A program made the position numbers and the translations under genes. Shown here piece after piece: positions 8,514 to 17,771 of a stretch of 64,000 nt of DNA; position 1 is the stretch's first letter, and each line of letters opens with the position of its first letter. A model generated the notes under the pieces. It saw nothing but the letters and a program-made list of their open reading frames with translations. It searched no databases and was not told the origin of the DNA. This DNA comes from Bacteroidetes bacterium UBA6161 (GTDB lineage: Bacteria > Bacteroidota > Bacteroidia > NS11-12g > UBA955), in the NCBI GenBank assembly GCA_002422315.1, contig DIUJ01000057.1, positions 1 through 64,000 of the forward strand, given 5' to 3'.

Positions 8514-9532
8514 GTAATAAAGTTTTGATTATAGCAGAAGCTGGTGTTAACCATAATGGTGATATCAGTAAAGCTGTTGAATTGATTGAAAGGGCAGCAG
8601 ATGCAGGAGTAGATATTGTAAAATTTCAAACTTTTATAACTGAGCTAAATATATCTAAAAAAGCCTCAAAAGCAGATTATCAAATAAATAATACTGGACA
8701 AACAGAATCACAATTTGACATGGTGAAAAAACTTGAATTGAGTTTTGATGATTTTGTTTTTTTAAAGCAAAAATGTGAAGAATTTAATATTCAATTTCTA
8801 TCAACAGGATTTGATTTACCAAGCATTGACTTTTTAGATTCATTGAATCCGCCTTTTTATAAAATTCCATCGGGTGAAATCACCAATAAACCCTATTTGC
8901 AGCATATCGCAAAAAAAGGGAAAGATATTATTTTATCTACTGGAATGGCAAATATATCTGAGATAAAACAAGCCATTGCAGTTATTCAAGAACAAGGAAT
9001 TGCTTTAAATAGAATTACTGTTTTACACTGCAATACGGAATATCCTACTCCCATGCATGATGTCAATTTATTAGCAATGCAACATATTGCTAAAGAGTTG
9101 GGAGTAAAAGTAGGATACAGCGATCATACTTTGGGTATTGAAGTGCCCATCGCTGCTGTAGCTTTAGGTGCTCAGGTTATAGAAAAACATTTTACGTTGG
9201 ATAGAACCTTGCCAGGACCAGACCATGTGGCTTCTTTGGAACCTAGTGAACTTAAAGCAATGGTTAAGGCTATCAGAAATATCGAAGAAGCAATATCTGG
9301 AAGTGGCGTAAAAGAGGCAAGTGAGAGTGAAAAACCCAATATTAAAATTGCACGTAAATCAATCCATATAAAACAGGATTTAAAAGCGGGAAAACGCCTG
9401 AACAGCAATGATTTAATCATGAAAAGGCCAGGTGATGGTATCTCACCAATGGAGATTGAAAAAGTAATTGGAAAGGAATTAAAACAAGATTTAGCTGAAG
9501 AATCTAAGTTAATGTGGGAGGATTTAAATTGA
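8510..9532 (+). CDS. legI: N,N'-diacetyllegionaminate synthase (NeuB family, LegI)
   Basis: This 340-residue NeuB-family enzyme condenses PEP with a 6-deoxy-2,4-diacetamido hexose to give a nine-carbon nonulosonic acid. The TIM-barrel motifs are clear: AEAGVNHNGD near the N-terminus, KFQTF, STGMA, HCNTEYPTP, GYSDHT and IEKHFTLD. The C-terminal SAF (antifreeze-like) domain is present from about residue 280 (RKSIHIKQDLKAG, LIMKRPGDGISP). Both domains are complete, unlike the second NeuB-like protein at 39.9 kb. It overlaps legH by four bases and the next gene by four bases. Confidence 0.92.
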   Translation: MSNKVLIIAEAGVNHNGDISKAVELIERAADAGVDIVKFQTFITELNISKKASKADYQINNTGQTESQFDMVKKLELSFDDFVFLKQKCEEFNIQFLSTGFDLPSIDFLDSLNPPFYKIPSGEITNKPYLQHIAKKGKDIILSTGMANISEIKQAIAVIQEQGIALNRITVLHCNTEYPTPMHDVNLLAMQHIAKELGVKVGYSDHTLGIEVPIAAVALGAQVIEKHFTLDRTLPGPDHVASLEPSELKAMVKAIRNIEEAISGSGVKEASESEKPNIKIARKSIHIKQDLKAGKRLNSNDLIMKRPGDGISPMEIEKVIGKELKQDLAEESKLMWEDLN

Positions 9533-10644
9533 AAAAAATTCTTGTTTTAAGCAGTTCTAGAGCCGATTATGGTGTTTACCTTCCTTTGTTGAAAGAGTTA
9601 AGATTAACAGATGAAATAGACTTTGAAATATTAGCTTTTGGTACACACCTTTCAGTAAAGCATGGATACACTATTAATCAAATATTGAAAGATGGTTTTA
9701 GTGTACTGCACCAAGTTGAAGTTCCTTTTGAGCATGATGGTCCTGAAGATATAGCATTATGTTATGCAAAGACAGTTGAACAATTTTCAAAGTTTTGGGC
9801 TAAAAAGGGTAAAAATTATGATTGGATACTTGTATTAGGCGATCGGTTTGAAATGGCAGCTGCAGTGGCAGCAGGTATTCCATTCGTATTGCCATTTGCT
9901 CACATCCATGGAGGAGAAACAACGCTGGGAGCTATTGACAATATATACAGGCATTTTATTACACTTTCTTCTTCGTTGCATTTTGTTTCATTACCTGTTT
10001 TTAAGGAAAGAGTAAATGAAATAGTAGGTGAACAAGCAAGGTGTTTTGTGATAGGAGCTTTAGGATTAGATAACTTGTCGCAAATACCTTTACTTAGTCC
10101 AGATGAATTTTATCAAAAATGGCAAATAGATTTAACTAAGCCAAGTCTATTAATTACCATACATCCCGAAACGGTTGCTTTTGATGACAATATTACATTT
10201 GCAAATGAATCTGAATCGGCTTTACTGCAATTGGCAAATCAATACCAATTAATAGTAACAATGCCGAATGCAGACACTAACGGTAATTTGTATAGAAAAA
10301 TGTTTCAAGGATTAAAAGAGAAATATCCTACTCAAGTTCATTTAATAGAAAACTTTGGTACAGAATCTTATTTCACGGCAATGAAACATGTAGGGTTGAT
10401 GCTCGGTAATACTTCGAGTGGTATAACTGAAGGAGCAAGTTTTCAAAAATATGTATTGAATATAGGGGACAGACAAAAAGGAAGAATAGCGGGAGAAAAT
10501 GTGATTCATACTTCATTTAATAGTAAGGAAATCATCGAGAATGTGAACCAATATTTTGGTAAGTCATATACCGAGAATAGTATATACTTTAAAGGAGGTG
10601 CTGCAAAAATCATAGTTAAAGAATTAATTTCAAATGAATATTAA
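9529..10644 (+). CDS. legG: Hydrolysing UDP/GDP-HexNAc 2-epimerase (NeuC family, LegG)
   Basis: A NeuC-type hydrolysing 2-epimerase of about 371 residues. It releases the nucleotide from the 2,4-diacetamido sugar and inverts C2 to give the free manno-type hexose used by LegI. Recognisable segments are SSSRADYGVYLPLLKEL, GDRFEM, HIHGGE, HPETV and GNTSSGITEG. I place the start at TTG 9529: GGGAGGA at 9516-9522 is a rare clear Shine-Dalgarno site six bases upstream, the protein then begins MKKILVLSSSRADYG, and the TTG overlaps the legI stop as TTGA. A longer form from GTG 9514 would add five residues. Confidence 0.88.
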   Translation: MKKILVLSSSRADYGVYLPLLKELRLTDEIDFEILAFGTHLSVKHGYTINQILKDGFSVLHQVEVPFEHDGPEDIALCYAKTVEQFSKFWAKKGKNYDWILVLGDRFEMAAAVAAGIPFVLPFAHIHGGETTLGAIDNIYRHFITLSSSLHFVSLPVFKERVNEIVGEQARCFVIGALGLDNLSQIPLLSPDEFYQKWQIDLTKPSLLITIHPETVAFDDNITFANESESALLQLANQYQLIVTMPNADTNGNLYRKMFQGLKEKYPTQVHLIENFGTESYFTAMKHVGLMLGNTSSGITEGASFQKYVLNIGDRQKGRIAGENVIHTSFNSKEIIENVNQYFGKSYTENSIYFKGGAAKIIVKELISNEY

Positions 10645-11689
10645 ACATCCATTTTCCAAACATTTAATATCTGAAAATGCAAAAGTAATTGATGCTTTGC
10701 CAATGTTAGATCAGTTGGGAGCAGATGCAATTTTATTTGTGGTAAAGGATAATACTGTTTTATTGGGTTCATTAACGGATGGAGATGTAAGAAGGGGGCT
10801 CATTAAAGGAAATTCTATTGAACAAAAAGTAACGGATTTTATTCAAGATAATCCCAAGTGTATTATAAAAAATGAGTATAATCTTTCGGATATCATTGAA
10901 TACAGAAAAAATAATTTTAAAATTATTCCAGTTATTGATGAGCAAAAAATAATAGTTAATGTTATCAATTTCAGATTAATTAAATCCTATTTACCTGTAG
11001 ACGCTATAGTGATGGCGGGAGGCAGGGGAGAAAGGCTTAAACCACTAACTGATACCATACCAAAACCTTTATTAAAAGTAGGAGATAAACCAATTATCGA
11101 ACATAATTTAAACAGGCTTATCAGCTATGGTGTAGATGATTTTTGGATTACATTAAAGTATTTAGGGAGCCAAGTAAAAGAGTATTTTAAAAATGGTGAA
11201 GAACAAGGTGTTCATATTCATTATATAGAAGAAATAGAACCCTTAGGAACTGTAGGGGCAGCCAAACAAGCGGTTGGTTTAAAACACGACACAGTATTGT
11301 TAACGAATTCCGATTTGTTAACTAACATCGATTATGAGGATTTTTATTTACATTTCATAAATTCTAATGCAGATTTTTCAGTAGTTACTATACCTTATAA
11401 TGTTACCATACCTTATGCTGTTTTAGAAACTAAAAATGAGGAAGTAATAAATTTTAAAGAGAAACCTACTTATACTTACTTTTCCAATGGTGGCATTTAT
11501 TTAATGAAAAAAGAAGTATTAGAGATGATACCTGCTAATCAGTTTTTTAATACAACAGACTTAATGGAACGATTAATAAGTCAAGGCAAAAAAGTAGTTT
11601 CCTATCCTCACAGAGGTTATTGGTTGGATATTGGAAAACACGAGGAATATCAAAAAGCGCAAGAAGACATTAAGCACATAAAATTTTGA
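10634..11689 (+). CDS. ptmE: CBS-domain sugar-1-phosphate nucleotidyltransferase (PtmE)
   Basis: This is a 351-residue fusion. Residues 1-120 are a CBS pair (GSLTDGDVRRGLI), and residues about 123-351 are a nucleotidyltransferase with the signature MAGGRGERLKPLTDTIPKPL. In C. jejuni PtmE is the GlcN-1-P guanylyltransferase that dedicates GDP-linked precursors to legionaminic acid, and the same CBS-NTase order is typical. The start ATG lies 11 bases inside legG and the stop overlaps the next TTG. The CBS pair resembles the one fused to the nucleotide-sugar dehydrogenase at 35.7 kb. Confidence 0.88.
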   Translation: MNIKHPFSKHLISENAKVIDALPMLDQLGADAILFVVKDNTVLLGSLTDGDVRRGLIKGNSIEQKVTDFIQDNPKCIIKNEYNLSDIIEYRKNNFKIIPVIDEQKIIVNVINFRLIKSYLPVDAIVMAGGRGERLKPLTDTIPKPLLKVGDKPIIEHNLNRLISYGVDDFWITLKYLGSQVKEYFKNGEEQGVHIHYIEEIEPLGTVGAAKQAVGLKHDTVLLTNSDLLTNIDYEDFYLHFINSNADFSVVTIPYNVTIPYAVLETKNEEVINFKEKPTYTYFSNGGIYLMKKEVLEMIPANQFFNTTDLMERLISQGKKVVSYPHRGYWLDIGKHEEYQKAQEDIKHIKF

Positions 11690-12420
11690 AAAATTATTTA
11701 ATTACTTTGTGTGCCAGAGGTGGATCAAAAGGAATACCTGGGAAGAATATTAAATTAATAAATGGCAAGCCATTAATTGCATACAGTATTGCATTTGCGC
11801 AAGCACTTTCCCAAAAAATCAATGGTCATGTCATTGTTGAATTATCCACTGATAGTCTTGAAATTAAAGAGATAGCTGCTTTATACGGCTTAAATTCTTC
11901 CTATTTAAGACCTGAACATTTGGCAACTGACACGGCAGGAAAAATTGGAGTTTTAAAAGATCTTTTAACAGAATCAGAGCAGAAATACCAATGCGAGTTT
12001 AATTATGTTATAGATTTAGATATTACAGCACCTCTAAGAACATTAGAAGATGTAATAACTGCATTAAATCTTATAGAAAACAATTCGGAAGCTATTAATT
12101 TATTTTCGGTTTCAAAAGCACACAGAAACCCTTATTTTAATATGGTGGAAGAAAAAGAAGATGGATTCTATGGTCTATCTAAACCTAATAGTGGTTTTTT
12201 AACTAGGCAATCTGCACCTAAGGTTTATGACATGAATGCGTCTTTTTATGTTTACAAGAAACAGTTTTTTACAGACCATTTCACTACTGCTATTACTCCT
12301 AAGTCAGTTATCAAATTAATTGAACATCAATGTTTTGATTTAGATGAACCTTTAGATTTTTTGTTTATGGAATGGTTGATTAGCAATAATCAATTGGATT
12401 TTGATTTAATACAACCATGA
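11686..12420 (+). CDS. legF: CMP-legionaminate cytidylyltransferase (LegF/PtmB)
   Basis: This 244-residue CMP-nonulosonate synthetase has the NeuA-type nucleotide-binding motif ARGGSKGIPGKNIK near the N-terminus, followed by STDSLEI, RPEHLATDTA and DLDITAPLR. It activates the free nonulosonic acid with CTP. The start is TTG at 11686, overlapping the ptmE stop (TTGA); the NeuA-type N-terminus begins exactly here. The stop overlaps the next ATG (ATGA). It differs clearly from the second cytidylyltransferase at 37.4 kb, so the two probably serve different acids. Confidence 0.9.
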   Translation: MKNYLITLCARGGSKGIPGKNIKLINGKPLIAYSIAFAQALSQKINGHVIVELSTDSLEIKEIAALYGLNSSYLRPEHLATDTAGKIGVLKDLLTESEQKYQCEFNYVIDLDITAPLRTLEDVITALNLIENNSEAINLFSVSKAHRNPYFNMVEEKEDGFYGLSKPNSGFLTRQSAPKVYDMNASFYVYKKQFFTDHFTTAITPKSVIKLIEHQCFDLDEPLDFLFMEWLISNNQLDFDLIQP

Positions 12421-13334
12421 AGATTTTTTTAGTAGGATTAGGCTCTATTGCCAAAAAACATATCATTGCTATTAAGAAAATTGAACCCAATGCAATTATT
12501 TATGCATTAAGATCCTCAAATAATTCAGAAAACGATGAGAATGTAATTAATGTATTTAATTGGGAAAAGGCATCAGAAGTTGATTTTATATTAATTTCCA
12601 ATCCAACAAATTTACATGGAGATACCATTTTAAAAGCTTTAGAATTTAAGAAACCTTTATTCATTGAAAAACCATTACTTCATCAGTTATTACAAGTAGA
12701 TGAAATCATTGAAAAGGTAAATAATAATCAGACACCTACTTATGTAGCTTGTGTACTTCGTTTTCATCCTGTTATTAGTTATTTAAAAGACATGATGCAC
12801 AAAACTATAAGTAAAATAGATGAGGTAAATGTATATTGTGGCTCTTATTTACCCAATTGGAGAGCAGATACTGATTATAGACAATCATACAGTGCAAATG
12901 AAGAGATGGGCGGTGGGGTGCATTTAGATTTAATCCACGAAATAGATTATTTGTATTGGCTATTTGGAAAACCCTTGCAAGTAAAATCTACCTTGCGTAA
13001 AAATTCTCACTTAAATATTAATGCTGTAGATTATGCAAATTATCAATTGATATATCCTGATTTTGTAGCATCTGTAACCTTGAATTATTTCAGAAAACAA
13101 AATAAGAGAGAAATAGAAATTGTTAGTCCTGATTTTATTTTAAATGGCAATCTAATTTCATATATACTTAAAGAAGAAATTGGCAATAAAATAATAGTGG
13201 ATGAATCAGCACAAATGGGAACCTTATATGACAAGCAAATGAGTTATTTCATAGATGGCTTAAACAATAATTCCTTTTATGAAAATGATGTACAAACAGG
13301 AATTGAGGTATTAAAAATGGTTTTAAATGATTAA
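12417..13334 (+). CDS. Gfo/Idh/MocA-family oxidoreductase
   Basis: This 305-residue NAD(P)-dependent oxidoreductase has the N-terminal Rossmann motif VGLGSIAKKH, the family EKP motif (PLFIEKPLL) near residue 84, and the GGGVHLDLIHEIDYLYWLFG segment of the second domain. Genes of this family are often found between ptmB and ptmA in Leg loci. Its step is not established from sequence. It could help supply the amino-sugar precursor or act on a different nucleotide sugar. It overlaps legF by four bases and is three bases from the next SDR gene. Confidence 0.8.
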   Translation: MKIFLVGLGSIAKKHIIAIKKIEPNAIIYALRSSNNSENDENVINVFNWEKASEVDFILISNPTNLHGDTILKALEFKKPLFIEKPLLHQLLQVDEIIEKVNNNQTPTYVACVLRFHPVISYLKDMMHKTISKIDEVNVYCGSYLPNWRADTDYRQSYSANEEMGGGVHLDLIHEIDYLYWLFGKPLQVKSTLRKNSHLNINAVDYANYQLIYPDFVASVTLNYFRKQNKREIEIVSPDFILNGNLISYILKEEIGNKIIVDESAQMGTLYDKQMSYFIDGLNNNSFYENDVQTGIEVLKMVLND

Positions 13335-13337
13335 ATA

Positions 13338-14075
13338 ATGATATTAAAAGACAAAGTAATCATCGTAACAGGAGGCTCTGGTTTATTAGGTAAGGCTTTT
13401 ATAAATGAACTGAAGCAAGAAGGCGCAATTACAATAAATGCAGATATCAATGTTTCAACTGATTTAGCACTTGGCAATTATCAAGTAGATATTACCAATG
13501 CAGAAGATATAAGCAATGCAGTAGAAGAAATAGTTCAATATTATGGCAGAATAGATGGATTGGTGAACAATGCTTACCCAAGAACAAAAGATTGGGGTGC
13601 TCGTTTTGAAGACATCAAACCAGAATCATGGGCACAAAATGTGGACATGCAAATGAATAGTTATTTTGTCTTTTGTCAGGAGGTTTTGAAAAAAATGAAC
13701 TTACAATCACGAGGGAGTATTGTAAATATTGCCTCTATTTATGGGGTGGTAGGCAATGATTTTAGTGTTTATGAGGGTACTTCTATGACATCTGCAGCGG
13801 CCTATTCTGCAATAAAAGGAGGTATTATCAATTTTACAAGATTTTTGGCTTCGTATTACGGAAAAAAAGGAATTAGAGTAAATACAGTCAGTCCAGGTGG
13901 TATTTTTGACCATCAAAATCCCGTTTTTGTTGATAATTACAACAAAAAAGTACCAATGGGCAGAATGGGAAATCCAGAAGATATTGCGCCCTCAGTAGCT
14001 TTTTTATTGTCTGACAAAGCAAAATATATCACCGGGCATAATTTAATAGTAGATGGCGGATGGTGTGCTATTTAA
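13338..14075 (+). CDS. ptmA: Short-chain dehydrogenase, PtmA-like
   Basis: A classical SDR of 245 residues. It has the cofactor motif VTGGSGLLGKAF, the NNAYPR segment in the position of NNAG, the serine in SIVNIASIYG, and the YSAIK catalytic Tyr/Lys motif. PtmA homologues belong to the Ptm set of legionaminic loci and have been proposed to act in precursor supply. Their exact reaction is less secure than the other steps. The gene closes the nine-gene Leg block and is followed nine bases later by the Wzt gene. No PtmF-type isomerase or phosphosugar mutase is seen in the window, so GlcN-1-P supply must involve genes elsewhere. Confidence 0.8.
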   Translation: MILKDKVIIVTGGSGLLGKAFINELKQEGAITINADINVSTDLALGNYQVDITNAEDISNAVEEIVQYYGRIDGLVNNAYPRTKDWGARFEDIKPESWAQNVDMQMNSYFVFCQEVLKKMNLQSRGSIVNIASIYGVVGNDFSVYEGTSMTSAAAYSAIKGGIINFTRFLASYYGKKGIRVNTVSPGGIFDHQNPVFVDNYNKKVPMGRMGNPEDIAPSVAFLLSDKAKYITGHNLIVDGGWCAI

Positions 14076-14084
14076 AACATAAAA

Positions 14085-15353
14085 ATGAGTAAAACGATAA
14101 TCAAGATAGAAAATGTTTCCAAGCAGTACAAATTAGGGGTTGTTTCTTCTAAGACAGTTGCTGCAGATTTGAGTCGTTGGTGGCATAAACTTAGAGGCAA
14201 AGAAGACCCTTTCTTAAAAGTGGGCGAAGCAAATGATCGATCTGTGGTTGGTAATTCAGAATATGTATGGGCTCTTAAAAAAATAGACTTTGAAGTTAAA
14301 CAAGGAGAAGTATTAGGTATCATAGGTTTAAATGGTGCCGGTAAATCTACTTTATTAAAAATACTGTCAAGGGTTACTACCCCTACCACTGGCAAAATAA
14401 CTATTCATGGAAGAATGGCTAGTTTGTTAGAAGTAGGCACAGGCTTTCACCCTGAATTGACAGGCAGAGAAAATGTGTTTTTAAATGGCGCTATTTTGGG
14501 AATGAGTAAACAAGAAATCAAAGCCAAGTTTGATGAAATTGTGTCATTTTCTGGAGTGGAACGTTATATTGATACGCCTGTTAAAAGGTATTCCTCCGGT
14601 ATGTATGTCCGCTTGGCCTTCGCGGTAGCAGCCCATTTAGAACCTGAAATATTGGTAATAGATGAAGTATTAGCGGTAGGGGATGCGGAATTTCAAAAAC
14701 GATGTTTAGGCAAGATGAAAGATGTAGCTACCGCTGGCCGGACTGTTCTTTTTGTAAGTCACAATATGGGGGCTATCGCCGATTTGTGCGACAGAGTAGT
14801 GATTTTGAAGCATGGACAAGTATATAAAATGGGTCCAACGGAGGAAATGATTAATGAATACATTAACCATACCCTGCATGTAAACTTAAAGGACAGTAAA
14901 ACCTTGCAAGATACCACATTGAGAAGAGGTTCTGGTGAACTTAGAATTGTAGATGTAAGGTTGCAAAATATTGAAAACACTACTCAAACAGAATTTGAAA
15001 TTGAAGAACCCATCAAATTAACCGTTCAATGTGAAAAAAATAGTTCTGTAAAGGAAGCCTATTTTATGATGGCACTCAGATCAAGTGTTTCTAGGGAAAT
15101 AGTTAGTTCTACCATTAAACACAACATTTCTGATTTGTGCCAAAAACAGAGCTCATTTGCCTTTGAAATGAACTTGAATCCAATGCAATTAAATGAGGGG
15201 ATTTACGAACTCTATTATTGGTTGGGAAGCAGTCAAAATGAAAATCCTTATGATGTATTGGATAATTTAACCACACCGTTGAAAATTAAACGCAACAATA
15301 ATTCAACCAAATTCAGTGGATATTCTCTATTGAATTCCAATATTAATGGCTAA
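14085..15353 (+). CDS. wzt: Polysaccharide ABC exporter ATPase with Wzt C-terminal domain
   Basis: The 422-residue protein has a nucleotide-binding domain with Walker A GLNGAGKST at 81-89, signature RYSSGMYVRLAFA near 168-180 and Walker B ILVIDE at 189-194. Residues from about 250 form an additional beta-rich domain. In Wzt proteins of the E. coli O8/O9a type, the extra C-terminal domain recognises the finished chain end before export. Its presence predicts that chains here carry a specific terminal group, perhaps a methyl or a nonulosonic acid. It overlaps the next gene by eight bases. Together with Wzm at 4.8 kb it indicates an ABC-dependent rather than Wzy-dependent pathway. Confidence 0.92.
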   Translation: MSKTIIKIENVSKQYKLGVVSSKTVAADLSRWWHKLRGKEDPFLKVGEANDRSVVGNSEYVWALKKIDFEVKQGEVLGIIGLNGAGKSTLLKILSRVTTPTTGKITIHGRMASLLEVGTGFHPELTGRENVFLNGAILGMSKQEIKAKFDEIVSFSGVERYIDTPVKRYSSGMYVRLAFAVAAHLEPEILVIDEVLAVGDAEFQKRCLGKMKDVATAGRTVLFVSHNMGAIADLCDRVVILKHGQVYKMGPTEEMINEYINHTLHVNLKDSKTLQDTTLRRGSGELRIVDVRLQNIENTTQTEFEIEEPIKLTVQCEKNSSVKEAYFMMALRSSVSREIVSSTIKHNISDLCQKQSSFAFEMNLNPMQLNEGIYELYYWLGSSQNENPYDVLDNLTTPLKIKRNNNSTKFSGYSLLNSNING

Positions 15354-16842
15354 AATCCTCCTTTTTTCGTCTCATATTCTTTGGGAGACTCACTATGAAA
15401 CAGAGTTGGAAATTATCCAACGCCACATAGACCAAGGGGATGAGGTTATCCAGCTCTATTGCGCTTCTTCTTTGCCTCTTTGCGATGCCAATCCTGAAAA
15501 GGCTTTTTCCAGATGTATGCAATGCATGGCCAAAAAAAGCAATGGTTTGGCCTTGCTCTCGAAAAATATACCCTCCATTTCATACGAGTTATTAAGTAAT
15601 GCAGATAAAAAAGCTATTCAACAATTTAAATGGAAAGCCAATACTATTGAAGAGTTAAAAGAAATTCAATACCAAAATTTTGATGTCGGCTATGCGGTAG
15701 CTTCTTCCTTAATCAGTTTGCTCAGTAATCCCAATCCTATACTCTCAGAACATCAAGAAAAAATCAACTTAATGATGCATTCTGCAATAGAAATGTATCA
15801 TTCCATATTGAATCAATTGCAAAAACACAAAGTGGATGTGTTGTATGTGTTTAATGGCAGATTAATGCATGCTAAAGCGGCTTTTAAAGCAGCATTACAT
15901 CTCGGTGTTAAAGTGATGATACACGAAAGAGGAAGTACCTTTAAACAATTTGAGCTTTACGAAAACCATTTGCCCCACGATTTGGCAAAAATGGCCATAA
16001 AAATTAAAAAGTTTTGGGAGGGCAATGCAGACGAACAAGATAAGATAAACAAAGCAGCCTATTTTTTTGAAAACAGAAGAAAAGGTAATATTTTGTCTTG
16101 GAAATCATTTACAGACCAACAAGAAAAAGGGTCATTACCTGAGGGATTTGACCCCAATAAAAAGAATATTGTTATTTTTAATTCCTCTGAATTCGAGTTT
16201 GCTGCCGTTGGTCCTGAATGGAATAATCCCTTGTATAAAAATCAGAATGAAGGCATTTTAAATATAGTAGCTGACATGCTTCCCCATTCTGACTACCATT
16301 TTTATTTAAGATTACATCCCAATTTAGCTAGTGCAGACCCTGTGAATTATGCACAAATAGTACAATTCAAATCGCCTAATTTAAGCATCATTATGCCAGA
16401 TGCTTTATTGGACTCTTATCATCTCTTAGACAATGCCTATAAAGTTATCGGATTTGGTTCTACCATGGGTATTGAAGCAACCTATTGGAATAAAGTTTCC
16501 ATTATGGCAGGCCATTCTATGTATGAAACCTTAGAGGTGGTTTACCGCCCACAAACGCACAACGAACTTATTTCACTGTTATTAGATGATTCTCTAGTAC
16601 CTAAGGATAAATTAGGAACCTATGTTTTTGGTTATTATTATGCTGCTAGCGGCATACCCTTTAGGTATTATGAGCCAAGTAGTTACAAAGAGGGTTATTA
16701 TACAGGAATTAAGCTAGGGTCTGATTTTTCTCATAACTATAAAGCCACAGCATGGGTTAACAGATATTGGAAATTCAGAAAATACCCAATTCTTGAAAAA
16801 GCAATCAGGAAACAAATTATCCAATTATTGCAAAAAGCATGA
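15346..16842 (+). CDS. GT-B-like capsule/O-antigen glycosyltransferase candidate
   Basis: I do not recognise this 498-residue protein precisely. It lacks membrane segments and looks like a GT-B two-lobe protein. The N-terminal lobe holds a cysteine group (CASSLPLCDANPEKAF, CMQCM), and the C-terminal lobe carries FYLRLHPN and VIGFGSTMGIEATYWNKVS, a pattern seen in capsule-synthesis and CDP-glycerol-transferase-like enzymes, where the Gly-Ser-Thr loop binds the donor phosphate. The protein at 40.9 kb has the same type of loop. The position directly after wzt and overlapping a GT2 gene makes a role in chain assembly likely. A nonulosonic acid transferase is possible but unproven. Confidence 0.6.
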   Translation: MAKILLFSSHILWETHYETELEIIQRHIDQGDEVIQLYCASSLPLCDANPEKAFSRCMQCMAKKSNGLALLSKNIPSISYELLSNADKKAIQQFKWKANTIEELKEIQYQNFDVGYAVASSLISLLSNPNPILSEHQEKINLMMHSAIEMYHSILNQLQKHKVDVLYVFNGRLMHAKAAFKAALHLGVKVMIHERGSTFKQFELYENHLPHDLAKMAIKIKKFWEGNADEQDKINKAAYFFENRRKGNILSWKSFTDQQEKGSLPEGFDPNKKNIVIFNSSEFEFAAVGPEWNNPLYKNQNEGILNIVADMLPHSDYHFYLRLHPNLASADPVNYAQIVQFKSPNLSIIMPDALLDSYHLLDNAYKVIGFGSTMGIEATYWNKVSIMAGHSMYETLEVVYRPQTHNELISLLLDDSLVPKDKLGTYVFGYYYAASGIPFRYYEPSSYKEGYYTGIKLGSDFSHNYKATAWVNRYWKFRKYPILEKAIRKQIIQLLQKA

Positions 16843-17768
16843 GAAATCCCATAGTGTCTGTGATAGTGCCTACCTACAATGCAGAAAAATTTGTGGCAGA
16901 AACCATTCAATCGGTTCAAGCGCAAACCTATTCCAATTGGGAAATGATTATAGTAGATGATGGTTCTACAGACAATACGGCATCCATCATAAAACAAGCT
17001 ATTGAAAACGATTCTCGGATTCACTACTATTATCAAACAAATGGTAAACAAGGAAAAGCCAGAAATTTAGCCATCAAACATGCCTTAGGCAAGTATTTGG
17101 CTTTTATAGATGCAGACGATTTATGGCATCCACAAAAGTTGGAAAAGCAAATCCATGTTTTTGATCATATTCCTGAAGTAGATTTGGTTTATTGCAACGG
17201 CATCAGTTTTATGGATACTATTCAAAATATCATTCAAACACACCAAGAACCTTCAGGACTAAGAAAGATAGACGAGCAATTTCAGTATTTATTATCAGGT
17301 AAAAGCCTGCCTAATTTATCTGTAATGGTTAAAAAAGATTGTGTGGATGAAATAGGCGGTTTTATGGAAGACCTTCGACTACAAAATGCTGAAGATTATC
17401 AACTTTGGTTGCGTTTGGCAGACCACCACTGCCAAATGTATGGATTGGATGAAAATTTGTTTTATTACAGGCTACACCCCAATCAAGTAACCAATGAAGA
17501 CAGTATGGCAATGGAACAATCTGTTTGGGCTGTTTATTTAGCATCATTAAAAAAAATAAGTAAAGAAGAAAAGCACAACCTTTTGATAATCAGGGTTCAA
17601 AAATATTTGTTGCACCACGTAGATGAATTAAGTTCAGAAAAATTCAAAAAAATAAATACCTTACTAAAATTTCCTTTGAATAAAGCTTGGCAAGAAAGTT
17701 ATAACAGGTTTTTGTATGCCTTAAGCAAAAGGACTTTTAAGCAAGTAAAATACCGACAGTTAAACTAA
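16839..17768 (+). CDS. GT2-family glycosyltransferase
   Basis: This 309-residue GT-A enzyme starts with VSVIVPTYNAEKFVAETI and has the nucleotide-binding DDGSTDNT motif and the DXD-containing FIDADDLWHP, all typical of inverting GT2 transferases. A second conserved block, NAEDYQLWLRLAD, corresponds to the ED(x)W catalytic-base region. No membrane segment is seen, so it would act at the cytoplasmic face of the inner membrane on an undecaprenyl-linked acceptor. It overlaps the preceding gene by four bases. Donor and acceptor are unknown. Confidence 0.88.
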   Translation: MRNPIVSVIVPTYNAEKFVAETIQSVQAQTYSNWEMIIVDDGSTDNTASIIKQAIENDSRIHYYYQTNGKQGKARNLAIKHALGKYLAFIDADDLWHPQKLEKQIHVFDHIPEVDLVYCNGISFMDTIQNIIQTHQEPSGLRKIDEQFQYLLSGKSLPNLSVMVKKDCVDEIGGFMEDLRLQNAEDYQLWLRLADHHCQMYGLDENLFYYRLHPNQVTNEDSMAMEQSVWAVYLASLKKISKEEKHNLLIIRVQKYLLHHVDELSSEKFKKINTLLKFPLNKAWQESYNRFLYALSKRTFKQVKYRQLN

Positions 17769-17771
17769 AAA

